Source: Pseudomonas syringae CC1557
GTDB taxonomy: Bacteria > Pseudomonadota > Gammaproteobacteria > Pseudomonadales > Pseudomonadaceae
NCBI RefSeq assembly: GCF_000452705.1
Contig: NZ_CP007014.1
Coordinates: 1,426,001 to 1,490,000, forward strand
DNA: 64,000 nt
Direction: 5' to 3'
Part shown: piece after piece, positions 56,878-64,000 of the stretch
Position numbering within the stretch: the stretch's first letter is position 1
How the letters are laid out: every line of letters starts with the position of its first letter
Notes under the pieces: generated by a model
Told to the model about the DNA's origin: nothing
Database searches by the model: none
What the model saw: the letters and a program-made list of their open reading frames with translations, nothing else
Program-made: the position numbers and the translations under genes

Positions 56878-57609
56878 ATGTTGCCGTTCTGGATCGCCCT
56901 GCAATTTCTCAGTAGCCTGCCGATCCGCCTGCCGGGCATGCCGCGTCCTGAAGAGTTGGGCCGTTCACTGTTGTTCTATCCGCTGGTAGGCGTGGTGTTC
57001 GGCACGCTGTTGCTGGGCTGCAATGCACTGCTCGGCGGTACGCCGCCGATGCTGCATGCGGCCTTGCTGCTCAGTGTCTGGGTGCTGCTCAGCGGTGGTT
57101 TGCATCTGGACGGTCTGGCCGACAGTGCCGACGCCTGGCTGGGCGGTTTCGGTGATCGCGAGCGCACCCTCCATATCATGAAAGACCCACGTAGCGGGCC
57201 AATTGCTGTGGTTACGCTGGTGTTGGTGCTGCTGCTCAAGTTTGCCGCGATTCTGGCGCTGATCGAAAGCCACAGCAGCATCGGTTTGCTGCTGGCGCCG
57301 CTGATCGGACGCAGCGCGATGCTTGCCTTGTTTCTCGGCACGCCCTACGTGCGCTCTGGCGGGTTGGGGCAGGCGCTCGCAGATCATCTGCCTCGCGGGC
57401 CGGGCCGCAAGGTGTTGCTGATCAGTGCGGCGGTCTGTGTGCTGCTGGCGGGCTGGCCGGGTGCGATTGCGTTACTGGTCTCTGCCGTGTGCTTCTTTGG
57501 CTTACGGCAACTGATGATGCGCCGTCTGGGCGGTACGACCGGTGATACGGCAGGCGCGTTGCTGGAACTCCTGGAGCTTGCGGTACTGCTGGCGCTGGCG
57601 CTGCTTTAA
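56878..57609 (+). CDS. cobS: Cobalamin synthase CobS (CobV)
   Basis: The product is 243 residues of a membrane protein with six or so helices. CobS joins adenosylcobinamide-GDP and alpha-ribazole to give the final cofactor. Signatures are GGLHLDGLADSADAWLGG and MKDPRSGPIAVVTLVL. It is 5 bp after the phosphatase. It is the last enzyme of the cob operon. Confidence 0.93.
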   Translation: MLPFWIALQFLSSLPIRLPGMPRPEELGRSLLFYPLVGVVFGTLLLGCNALLGGTPPMLHAALLLSVWVLLSGGLHLDGLADSADAWLGGFGDRERTLHIMKDPRSGPIAVVTLVLVLLLKFAAILALIESHSSIGLLLAPLIGRSAMLALFLGTPYVRSGGLGQALADHLPRGPGRKVLLISAAVCVLLAGWPGAIALLVSAVCFFGLRQLMMRRLGGTTGDTAGALLELLELAVLLALALL

Positions 57610-57714
57610 GCGCAGCTCTCGGGGAATTCCATGCTTGATTGACAGTCTTGTCCGGCAAGGCGTAGCGTCGCGGCTCGCGGACACATCCGCACGCACTTTT
57701 GCAGGGAGCTGACA

Positions 57715-58923
57715 ATGACATCAATCTGGCGTACCAGTGGCTGGATTCTGTTGGGCAGTGCATTGATTCTGGCGCTATCGCTGGGCACACGGCACGGTTT
57801 CGGGCTGTTTCTGTCGCCCATGAGTGCGGATTTTGGCTGGGGCCGCGAGGTCTTCGCGTTTGCCATCGCTTTGCAAAACCTGATGTGGGGTCTGGCGCAG
57901 CCGTTTGCCGGCGCACTGGCGGACCGTTTTGGCGCTGCAAAAGTCGTATTCGTCGGCGGCATCCTGTATGCCGTGGGGCTGCTGTGCATGAGCATGGCCG
58001 ACTCGCCCCTCAGTCTTTCGCTGAGTGCGGGGTTACTGATCGGCATCGGCCTGTCCGGCACCTCGTTCTCGGTCATTCTGGGTGTCGTGGGACGTGCGCT
58101 GCCTGCCGAGAAACGCAGCATGGGCATGGGGATCGCCAGTGCGGCGGGTTCGTTCGGCCAGTTTGCCATGCTGCCCGGCACGCTGGGGCTGATCAGTTGG
58201 CTGGGCTGGTCCGGCGCCTTGCTGGTGCTGGGCGTTCTGGTCGCGTTGATCCTGCCGCTGGTGGGCATGCTCAAGGACACGCCGAGTGCATCTACCGGTG
58301 TCGAGTTGACGCTTGGCGAGGCGCTGCGTGAAGCCTGCTCACATTCAGGGTTCTGGCTGCTGGCGTTGGGTTTCTTTGTCTGCGGCTTTCAAGTGGTGTT
58401 CATTGGCGTGCATTTGCCGGCTTATCTGGTGGATCAGCACTTGCCTGCCAAGGTCGGCACCACGGTGCTGGCGCTGATCGGGCTGTTCAATATTTTCGGC
58501 ACCTATACCGCTGGCTGGCTGGGCGGGCGCATGTCCAAACCGCGATTGTTGACAGCGCTCTATCTACTGCGCGCGGTGGTGATCGTGTTGTTTATTTCGG
58601 TCCCGCTCAGTCAGACCACTGCTTACCTGTTCGGCGTAGCGATGGGTTTGCTGTGGCTGTCCACCGTGCCGCTGACCAATGGTACGGTGGCGACGCTGTT
58701 CGGCGTGCGCAACCTGTCAATGCTGGGCGGTATCGTTTTTCTGTTTCATCAGTTAGGTGCATTTCTCGGCGGCTGGCTGGGCGGTCTGGTGTACGACCGG
58801 ACGGGTAGCTACGACCTGATCTGGCAAGTCTCGGTGTTGCTCAGTCTGCTGGCTGCGGCGCTCAACTGGCCGGTGCGCGAACGTCCAGTGGCCAGGTTGC
58901 AGGCGCAGGGCGGTCTGGCGTGA
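57715..58923 (+). CDS. Major facilitator superfamily transporter following the cob operon
   Basis: The product is 402 residues with twelve predicted helices. FGLFLSPMSADFGWGREVF near the start and QPFAGALADRFGAAKVVF (loop 2-3) are typical of oxalate/formate-like and monocarboxylate MFS members. AGGGAG precedes the ATG. It sits 105 bp after cobS in the same direction, a position also seen in other pseudomonads, so a role in uptake or efflux of a cobalamin-related or organic acid compound is possible but unproven. Confidence 0.88.
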   Translation: MTSIWRTSGWILLGSALILALSLGTRHGFGLFLSPMSADFGWGREVFAFAIALQNLMWGLAQPFAGALADRFGAAKVVFVGGILYAVGLLCMSMADSPLSLSLSAGLLIGIGLSGTSFSVILGVVGRALPAEKRSMGMGIASAAGSFGQFAMLPGTLGLISWLGWSGALLVLGVLVALILPLVGMLKDTPSASTGVELTLGEALREACSHSGFWLLALGFFVCGFQVVFIGVHLPAYLVDQHLPAKVGTTVLALIGLFNIFGTYTAGWLGGRMSKPRLLTALYLLRAVVIVLFISVPLSQTTAYLFGVAMGLLWLSTVPLTNGTVATLFGVRNLSMLGGIVFLFHQLGAFLGGWLGGLVYDRTGSYDLIWQVSVLLSLLAAALNWPVRERPVARLQAQGGLA

Positions 58924-59042
58924 GCGGGCGCTGGCCTGTGCTGTCTGCCTTGATGGTGGGGGCGGTGTTGCTGTGGCTGGTCTGGTGGGCCTGGCAGCAC
59001 GTCGGGTTGGCGGCGCTGCAACTGGGGTTGGGCGCTTGCTAG
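58920..59042 (+). CDS. Candidate 40-residue single-helix membrane protein
   Basis: A GTG at 58920 overlaps the MFS stop (GTGA) and opens a 41-codon frame ending TAG at 59042. The product begins [20 protein letters not shown] and has one strong hydrophobic helix with Trp-rich VWWAWQH. Overlap-coupled translation and the clean hydrophobic profile favour a real small subunit or leader, but no Shine-Dalgarno is clear. Confidence 0.5.
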   Translation: MSGRWPVLSALMVGAVLLWLVWWAWQHVGLAALQLGLGAC

Positions 59043-59100
59043 GCAGATGGCCTGGCTTGGGGTAGCGTGTCGGCAGACGACAACACTCTTCAGGGACGCC

Positions 59101-59655
59101 ATGATGAAAATTCGCTTTGTTTCGATCCCTCTTCTGCTGCTGGCCATGAGCGGCGCCGCAATGGCCGCCGATTGCCCGCCGTTGCTGCAAGGCGAGCTGC
59201 CCAAGCTGCGCGCCAAGGAAAACATCGACCTGTGCAAGCGCTTCGCCGGCAAGCCGCTGGTGGTGGTCAATACCGCCAGCTTCTGTGGCTTCGCCCCGCA
59301 GTTCAAAGGGCTTGAAGAACTAAGCCAGCGTTACAAGGGGCAGGGGCTTGAAGTGCTGGGCGTGCCATCCAATGACTTCAAGCAAGAGGCCAAGGACGGT
59401 GAGGAAACCGCCAAGGTCTGCTACGTCAATTACGGCGTGACCTTCACCATGACCGAGCCACAGGCCGTACGCGGTGACGACGCAACCCACCTGTTCAAAG
59501 TGCTGGCCGAACAAAGCAGCGCACCGCGCTGGAACTTCTATAAGTATGTCGTGGATCGCCAGGGCAACGTCATCGCCAACTTTTCCAGCATGACCAAGCC
59601 GGATGATCCTGAATTGATTGCGGCTATTGAAAAGGCGATTGCGTCGAAGCCTTGA
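59101..59655 (+). CDS. Exported glutathione peroxidase family protein
   Basis: The product is 184 residues from the ATG at 59101 (MMKIRF), with AGGGACG upstream. A signal peptide ends AMAAD. The peroxidatic Cys is in [14 protein letters not shown]; the Trp is in RWNFYKYVV. The usual NQFGxQEP loop, which supplies the catalytic Gln, reads [10 protein letters not shown], so the tetrad is changed. It reduces hydroperoxides in the periplasm, perhaps with thioredoxin-like partners. It is followed by a strong terminator. Confidence 0.9.
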   Translation: MMKIRFVSIPLLLLAMSGAAMAADCPPLLQGELPKLRAKENIDLCKRFAGKPLVVVNTASFCGFAPQFKGLEELSQRYKGQGLEVLGVPSNDFKQEAKDGEETAKVCYVNYGVTFTMTEPQAVRGDDATHLFKVLAEQSSAPRWNFYKYVVDRQGNVIANFSSMTKPDDPELIAAIEKAIASKP

Positions 59656-59773
59656 GGGCTCACGTCGAGCCATCGCAGGGCTGTGGCGGAGCGTGAAGAA
59701 ATGCATTACCACGCGGAGTGGTAACGAGAATCGTCGTGGCCTTTGCCCGTTCTTTGGGCCCGAGGCGCGTAAT

Positions 59774-59810
59774 AAAAAGCCCGCAACCTGTGAAGGTTGC
59801 GGGCTTTTTT
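59774..59810. terminator. Bidirectional terminator between glutathione peroxidase and FadL
   Basis: AAAAAGCCCGCAACC-TGTGAA-GGTTGCGGGCTTTTTT forms a strong stem with A- and T-runs at either end, so both converging genes can end here. Confidence 0.95.
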
Positions 59811-59828
59811 CAGCCTGGCAGTTGTTTA

Positions 59829-61112
59829 TCAGAAGCGATAGGTAACCGAAGTGCCAAGGCCGTGCGCTGTGTTGCGATAGTCAGCACTGTACGAACCTTT
59901 GGTCGCGCTGCTGTCGCGGATCTTGGTTTCGTCTTCACGCAGGTACGAGTACGCCACGTCGATGGTCAGGTCATCGGTTGGGCTCCAGCCAGCGCCGAAG
60001 CTGATGATCTTGCGATCGCCAGTCGGGATGCGTGGAGAGCGGTTTTCATTGTTGGTCGGCGACTGATCGACGGAGAAGCCGGTACGCAGCGTCCACTCCT
60101 TGTTGACCTTGTACGAAGCACCGATGGCATGTGCCCAGGTGTCGTGCCAGTTCTGATCTTCCTTGATGGTGCCGATAGCGCCACTCGAACCGCCGAGCAG
60201 GGCCGGAACGCCGTCGTTATTGACGGTGATGTCTTGCAGACGGCTCCAGCGAGTCCAGGTACTGCCTGCGTACACAGTCCAGTTTTCATCGATCTTCTGG
60301 GTGATGGAGAAGTCCACCGACTCAGGTGTCGAGATGTCCAGCGAGGCATCATACTTCTGACCGCCGAATGGCCCAAAACCTGAACCTTCGATCTTGGTCT
60401 TGCCTTCAAGCTTGTAGTCGACCTTGGAGTGGTAAGTCAGGCCCAGACGAGTGGTGTCGGTGGCCTGAACCAGAATGCCCGCGTTGAAGCCGATTGCGGT
60501 GTCATCACCCTTGATCTTCACCTTGCCATCGTTAATGCCTGGTGACGCACGGTTCAGGGTTGAGGACGTCAGCTCACCGTCGATACGGTTGAATGTCGGG
60601 CCGAAACCGATGGAAACCTTGTCATTGAAGGCGTAGCTGACGGTTGGCTGGAAAGTCACGACCTGCACGTGGCTCTTGTCACCCCAGTAACGGCCCGCGA
60701 AGCCTTTTTCGTAATCAGTGACCAGGCCGAACGGTACGTACACGCCCAGGCCGAATGCCCAATGATCATCGATAGGTTTTACGTAGTAGCCCATTGGCAC
60801 GCCAACCACGGGAACCATGTCACCGTCATTGCTGCCACCGAAGGTGCCGCGACCGTTCTTGATATCGGTCTTGGCGATCACTGCCGCCGCGCCCACGCTG
60901 ATTTGTTCGCGCTTGAGGCGGGACATGCCGGCGGGGTTGCCAAATACAGTGCTGGCATCATCGGCTGAAGAGGAGCGACCTGCGAAGCCGGTGCCCATAC
61001 CGCTTATACTTTGTTCGTTGAGGGCGAAGCCGGCAGCGAGAAGTTGAGAGGAAGCAAGACCCAGAGCGAGCCCAAGCGTTGTCCGGTTAAGTGTTTTTGT
61101 CATTATTTTCAT
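59829..61112 (-). CDS. FadL/OmpP1-type outer membrane porin
   Basis: The product is 427 residues from the ATG 8 nt after GGAG; an in-frame ATG three codons later is possible. The signal peptide ends LLAAGF. The FadL motif NEQSISGMGTGFAGRSSSADDASTVFGNPAGM forms the N-terminal hatch that plugs a 14-strand barrel ending in YRF. It takes up long-chain fatty acids or hydrophobic compounds. It is closed by the terminator at 59774. Confidence 0.95.
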   Translation of the reverse strand: MKIMTKTLNRTTLGLALGLASSQLLAAGFALNEQSISGMGTGFAGRSSSADDASTVFGNPAGMSRLKREQISVGAAAVIAKTDIKNGRGTFGGSNDGDMVPVVGVPMGYYVKPIDDHWAFGLGVYVPFGLVTDYEKGFAGRYWGDKSHVQVVTFQPTVSYAFNDKVSIGFGPTFNRIDGELTSSTLNRASPGINDGKVKIKGDDTAIGFNAGILVQATDTTRLGLTYHSKVDYKLEGKTKIEGSGFGPFGGQKYDASLDISTPESVDFSITQKIDENWTVYAGSTWTRWSRLQDITVNNDGVPALLGGSSGAIGTIKEDQNWHDTWAHAIGASYKVNKEWTLRTGFSVDQSPTNNENRSPRIPTGDRKIISFGAGWSPTDDLTIDVAYSYLREDETKIRDSSATKGSYSADYRNTAHGLGTSVTYRF

Positions 61113-61299
61113 TATTAGAACTCCTTGTTGTTCACCAATGGAAAATTACCAACATTTTCGACGGCGCGCTATAGGCTGAGGAGCCCGATTTAGAGCTATT
61201 CTTGTAGGACAATCCTGAAAGTTCGGAAGGAATTTAACTTTTGACGAGATTGTGGTGTCGCGGTCGTCTATATCGACTGATTATAAAATGACGAGCAAT

Positions 61300-61332
61300 A
61301 AAAAACCCCGCCTTGCAGGACGGGGTTTTTTG
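61300..61332 (-). terminator. Terminator of the 73-residue gene
   Basis: CCCCG, inner CCT/AGG and CGGGG form a stem with AAAA and TTTTTT flanks. It lies 32 bp after the stop of the gene at 61364 and can serve in both directions. Confidence 0.85.
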
Positions 61333-61363
61333 GGGGCTTGCGGTCAAGACATCATCATTGCTG

Positions 61364-61585
61364 TCAGGCAACGAGCGCCTGACGGGTACGCTCGATCACG
61401 GCCTGCAGCGGCTCTGCGCTTGCATACTGATCGGGGTACAGGCGTTCGCTGTGACGAGCGATGCCGTGTTCATTGACAATAGTAAAGCTGAAGCAGCCTT
61501 TGCGAGCGGCCATGATCAGGCAGTTCATTGGGGCAAAAGCATGGGTAAGCGTGTGAATAGCGTGTTGAGTTTGAGTATTCATCAT
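61364..61585 (-). CDS. Small conserved-looking protein of unknown function
   Basis: The product is 73 residues starting at MMNTQTQHAIHTLTHAF (start at 61585 or 61582), with GGAAACACC upstream. It has two Cys (MNCLIMAARKGCF) and a short C-terminal helix (LQAVIERTRQALVA). No signal or TM segment. A clear terminator follows. A longer frame to 61666 is not supported. Function unknown. Confidence 0.7.
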   Translation of the reverse strand: MMNTQTQHAIHTLTHAFAPMNCLIMAARKGCFSFTIVNEHGIARHSERLYPDQYASAEPLQAVIERTRQALVA

Positions 61586-62062
61586 TAAGGTGTTTCCTGA
61601 AGCAACACGGAACAATACCGTGCGTAAATAAAGATTCCAGTAAACGCGGGCCGACATTTGAGACAAAAGCCTGGCTGGGCGGAGAACCTGACTGGAAGAA
61701 AGACAGGCAGTTTAAGCGCGCTTTATCGTATGGCGCTCTGGCTGACCGGTAGGTACTTAGGAGGGCAGGCAACACAACAGGAGCAAAGGTTCGACGCTCC
61801 GGGTGAAGATCCTGATCAATTGCAGGCTGGTTGAAGCAGGCCATGATTGCCGTAACTACACTGACACCCAAGGGGTGCATCAGCGTGAAAGGTTCATGCC
61901 TGGAAACCATCGAGGTGGTCGATCCCTTGTTGCCAACATTCTCGTCGCATGGAGGAGATTCTGTCGGGGGACTTGTCGACCGGAATTGATTTTCAGCTTG
62001 GTACTAACGGCGACGATAATATGCGCGTTGTTCGATCATTGCAAGAGGCTACTGGAATAAAT
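61586..62062. other. 477-bp gap between two small genes
   Basis: I see no convincing gene or RNA. A 48-codon frame (61843-61989, plus) is possible but weak. The two gene ends converge here with no hairpin. Confidence 0.5.
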
Positions 62063-62368
62063 TTACCAGTGCCCGACCAGTCGATAGATGAGCACCGTAG
62101 CAGACGCGACCATTGAACACCCAAGCAAGTAGGCGGCGACGGTAAGCCGCAAGGGGCGCCGATGTCTGATGGCGCGCATGATGTCGCCCGGTTCGTTGAT
62201 GCGCCCTTTGCTCAGGCCGCCACAGATGATCAGCATCAGCGCGATTGCAGACAACAGTACGGTGTAGGCAAAGACTCCGCCGTCCGGTGGGGGCAGAACG
62301 ATGCTGGTTGTCAAAGCGATGATGCAGACGGCCATCAGTAGCAAGAAGAACTTCGATATCTCCTTCAT
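62063..62368 (-). CDS. Small three-helix membrane protein of unknown function
   Basis: The product is 101 residues with three hydrophobic segments (FFLLLMAVCIIALTTSIV, VLLSAIALMLIICGG, YLLGCSMVASATVLIY). Between the last two there is a basic stretch RHRRPLR. It has no recognised motif. An upstream frame start at 62567 in another phase is a shadow. Function unknown. Confidence 0.65.
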   Translation of the reverse strand: MKEISKFFLLLMAVCIIALTTSIVLPPPDGGVFAYTVLLSAIALMLIICGGLSKGRINEPGDIMRAIRHRRPLRLTVAAYLLGCSMVASATVLIYRLVGHW

Positions 62369-62790
62369 GGGTCCCTTTACTGAATCGATAGTGACGGGCG
62401 GTGGGTACGTTCAAGCAGGCCTTGGACTGCAACAAGTGCAATGTGTCGCATGACGGGTTTGTGAAGATCCCCGTGAAGTATGAAATGCGCGGGTTAAAAA
62501 AGAAATTCCTGGCGTAAAAGCAGCGCTGCGGCCGCGTATTCATTGAAAATCGGATGCAGTCGAGCACATTTTTTCAGGTCGTTGAAATGCCTGAAAAAAG
62601 CCGCGGCGGTGAATTGTGCACATTAGCTGCACAAGCTGCCACATCACTGTCACAAGCGTCGCTAAGGGTTTGATTTATGATGGTGAATTATTAAGTCAAT
62701 GAAAAACATCGTTTTTTTTTAGCTGGTGAAAAAATCGTCAGTTTGAGCGCAGGCCCCATTCTGTCTACGTTTGCGGCGGTTAAAGGGGGG

Positions 62791-62826
62791 TTGTCCACTG
62801 AGTTATCCACAGCTTCTGTGGATTGT
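62791..62826. promoter_or_regulatory. Cluster of DnaA-box-like sites upstream of rmuC
   Basis: TTGTCCACT (62791-62799), perfect TTATCCACA (62803-62811) and TGTGGATTG (62818-62826, reverse of CAATCCACA) lie within 36 bp. The inner TCCACAG-CTT-CTGTGGA is a palindrome. No dnaA, rpmH or dnaN lies nearby, so this is not a typical oriC. Confidence 0.55.
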
Positions 62827-62840
62827 CCCGAATGAAATGT

Positions 62841-62855
62841 CCCCCCAAAAGGGGG
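62841..62855. repeat. CCCCCC-AAAA-GGGGG hairpin
   Basis: It is a perfect GC stem with AAAA loop about 160 bp before rmuC, in its likely leader. Role unknown. Confidence 0.45.
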
Positions 62856-63014
62856 CTGTGCGTACCCGTGAAAACGCGTAGAATCTCATCCCCCGATTTG
62901 CCCCGCCTGTGATATCGCCTCGCCTGAGAAGCCGTTTCTCCTGCACTATCCATGTTCTCACCTTATGGCCGCTGACTGGCCGCTGACGGCGATTCAGCCT
63001 GCATGGAGTTTTTA

Positions 63015-64000
63015 ATGGCACTCGACCTCAACAGCCTGTTACTTGGGCTCGCCGCCGCTGCATTGCCGTTGCTCGCACTGCTCTGGCACATGCAGCGTCG
63101 TCTGGCTCTGCGTCAAGCCGAGAGCGCCTTGCTGGACGAGCGCCTGAGCATGGCGCAGATGGCACAGGAAGGCCTCAACGCCCAGCTGGATGCCTGCCGT
63201 GATGAAGTCAGTGATCTGGGTCAGGCCAACTCCGCCAAGCAGGCTGACCTTGCCGCGTTGCGCCGCGAGGTCGAATTGCTGCGCGAGGAAAGCGACAATG
63301 CCCGCGAAATGGCCCAGGGCTGGAATATCGAGCGTGCCAGCAGAGAAGCCGAGCTGCGACGCCTCGATGCGCAATGTGCAGCGCTGAACGCCGAACTGCG
63401 CGAGCAGCAAGACAGTCATCAGCAACGCCTGAACGATCTGCAGGGTTCCCGCGACGAATTGCGTGCGCAATTTGCGGAACTGGCAGGCAAGATTTTCGAC
63501 GAGCGTGAGCAGCGCTTCGCCGAGACCAGCCAGCAGCAACTGGGTCAACTGCTCACGCCACTCAAGGAGCGCATCCAGTCGTTTGAAAAGCGCGTCGAAG
63601 AAAGCTATCAGAACGAAGCTCGCGAGCGTTTTTCGCTGGCCAAGGAGCTGGAGCGTCTGCAACAGTTGAACCTGCGCCTGAGTGATGAAGCCACCAACCT
63701 GACCCGTGCTCTAAAGGGGCAGAAGACCCAAGGCAACTGGGGGGAGCTGATTCTGGAGCGTGTGCTTGAGCATGCCGGGCTGGAGAAGGGCCGCGAGTAT
63801 CAGACCCAGGTCAGCCTCAAGGGGCCAGACGGGGAGCGCTTTCAGCCAGACGTATTGATCATGTTGCCGGGTGACAAGCAGGTTGTAGTGGATGCCAAGG
63901 TCAGCCTGACGGCCTATCAGCAGTATGTGTCAGCTGACGATGACGTGATTGGCCAGGCTGCGCTGAAACAGCACGTGCTGTCCCTGCGTAATCACGTCAA
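63015..64000 (+). CDS. rmuC: DNA recombination protein RmuC, 3' end outside window
   Basis: The visible part is 328 residues from MALDLNSLLLGLAAAALP. A membrane anchor at the N-terminus is followed by a long coiled coil (about 30-200) and the start of the RmuC nuclease-like domain (TRALKGQKTQGNWGELILERVL, then VVVDAKVSLTAYQQYV). RmuC limits DNA inversions and is a predicted nuclease of the PD-(D/E)xK type. The ATG follows GGAG with T-rich spacer. The gene runs off the edge. Confidence 0.95.
   Translation, partial: MALDLNSLLLGLAAAALPLLALLWHMQRRLALRQAESALLDERLSMAQMAQEGLNAQLDACRDEVSDLGQANSAKQADLAALRREVELLREESDNAREMAQGWNIERASREAELRRLDAQCAALNAELREQQDSHQQRLNDLQGSRDELRAQFAELAGKIFDEREQRFAETSQQQLGQLLTPLKERIQSFEKRVEESYQNEARERFSLAKELERLQQLNLRLSDEATNLTRALKGQKTQGNWGELILERVLEHAGLEKGREYQTQVSLKGPDGERFQPDVLIMLPGDKQVVVDAKVSLTAYQQYVSADDDVIGQAALKQHVLSLRNHV

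Larger units (their letters stand above)
62369..63014. other. 646-bp gap upstream of rmuC
   Basis: It holds an AT-rich stretch (about 62670-62740) with a T9 run, the DnaA-box-like cluster at 62791-62826 and a CCCCCC-AAAA-GGGGG hairpin (62841-62855). No gene fits convincingly. Confidence 0.55.

Noticed and set aside
61843..61989. 48-codon plus-strand frame beginning MIAVTTLTPKGC
   Set aside because: No good ribosome-binding site or promoter and no recognised pattern; kept only as a note in the gap description.
61803..62060. 85-codon plus-strand frame overlapping the 48-codon one
   Set aside because: Overlapping phases in a gap without conserved motif; both cannot be real and neither is supported.
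62791..62826. DnaA-box cluster considered as oriC
   Set aside because: No dnaA, dnaN or rpmH nearby and only three weak-to-perfect boxes; kept as a possible regulatory cluster.

Overview
The window looks like a chromosomal segment of a Pseudomonas of the P. syringae group. This is inferred from gene content and order, not from a database search. The main pointers are a 917-residue GacS hybrid kinase next to cysM-rlmD-relA-mazG, a PhoPQ pair, a separate class I ribonucleotide reductase pair (nrdA, nrdB), a cobalamin-riboswitch-led cob operon followed by an MFS gene, glutathione peroxidase and FadL, and many short GC-rich intergenic palindromes. Most genes are GC-rich and tightly packed. No rRNA, tRNA or CRISPR array was seen.

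Layout. (1) 1-2661 is the 3' part of a subtilisin-like autotransporter protease, cut by the window edge and closed by a strong terminator. (2) 2.7-10.1 kb is the accessory-looking stretch. It holds a small Cys-containing secreted protein, a broken IS3-type transposase inside a copy of the dispersed repeat, a PmrA/QseB-type two-component system with a small exported protein upstream, an internally deleted Bcr/CflA-type efflux gene divergent from a TetR regulator with twin operators, a cytochrome b561, and a ScoMcrA-like HNH (type IV restriction) endonuclease. (3) 10.1-15.0 kb is nrdB and nrdA, with a perfect DnaA box and an NrdR-like palindrome at the nrdA promoter. (4) 15.3-18.7 kb holds a response-regulator relic, an FhuF-type reductase overlapping tail-to-tail with a phosphopantetheinyl transferase, and an epimerase/PEP-mutase-like pair. 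(5) 18.8-22.1 kb is a dienelactone hydrolase and a phoPQ operon led by a small exported protein and four 11-bp-spaced GTTCA repeats. (6) 22.5-28.8 kb is dctA with a sigma-54 promoter, sprT-like, ttcA, tag-like, wrbA, arsC-like, a TlpA-like lipoprotein, a META lipoprotein and a zinc-ribbon protein. (7) 28.9-38.1 kb is gacS, cysM, rlmD, relA, mazG and a DUF2058 gene. (8) 38.2-46.9 kb is a 59-residue protein, a DUF3108 protein, purN-purM, a DUF2066 protein, an AI-2E/PerM family protein, hda, a sirtuin and two NlpC/P60 lipoproteins. (9) 47.0-59.7 kb is a PQQ-type sugar dehydrogenase, then the riboswitch-controlled cobalamin operon of ten genes, an MFS transporter, a tiny membrane ORF and a glutathione peroxidase. 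(10) 59.8-64.0 kb is a FadL porin, two small proteins and the start of rmuC behind a cluster of DnaA-box-like sites.

How parts work together. The cob operon covers adenosylation, a,c-amidation, cobyric acid formation, aminopropanol linker attachment, DMB synthesis and nucleotide-loop assembly, and the riboswitch would shut it off when cobalamin is plentiful. Hda, the DnaA box at nrdA and the DnaA-like cluster before rmuC together suggest DnaA-linked control of replication-related genes. RelA, GacS and PhoPQ are global regulators.

No single novel system is obvious. The best candidates for something undescribed are two two-component operons (3.5-6.1 kb and 19.6-22.1 kb). Each is headed by a small exported protein of unknown function, and each has OmpR-family direct repeats ending 10-11 bp before a -10 box. 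The modification-dependent HNH nuclease is the clearest defence gene.
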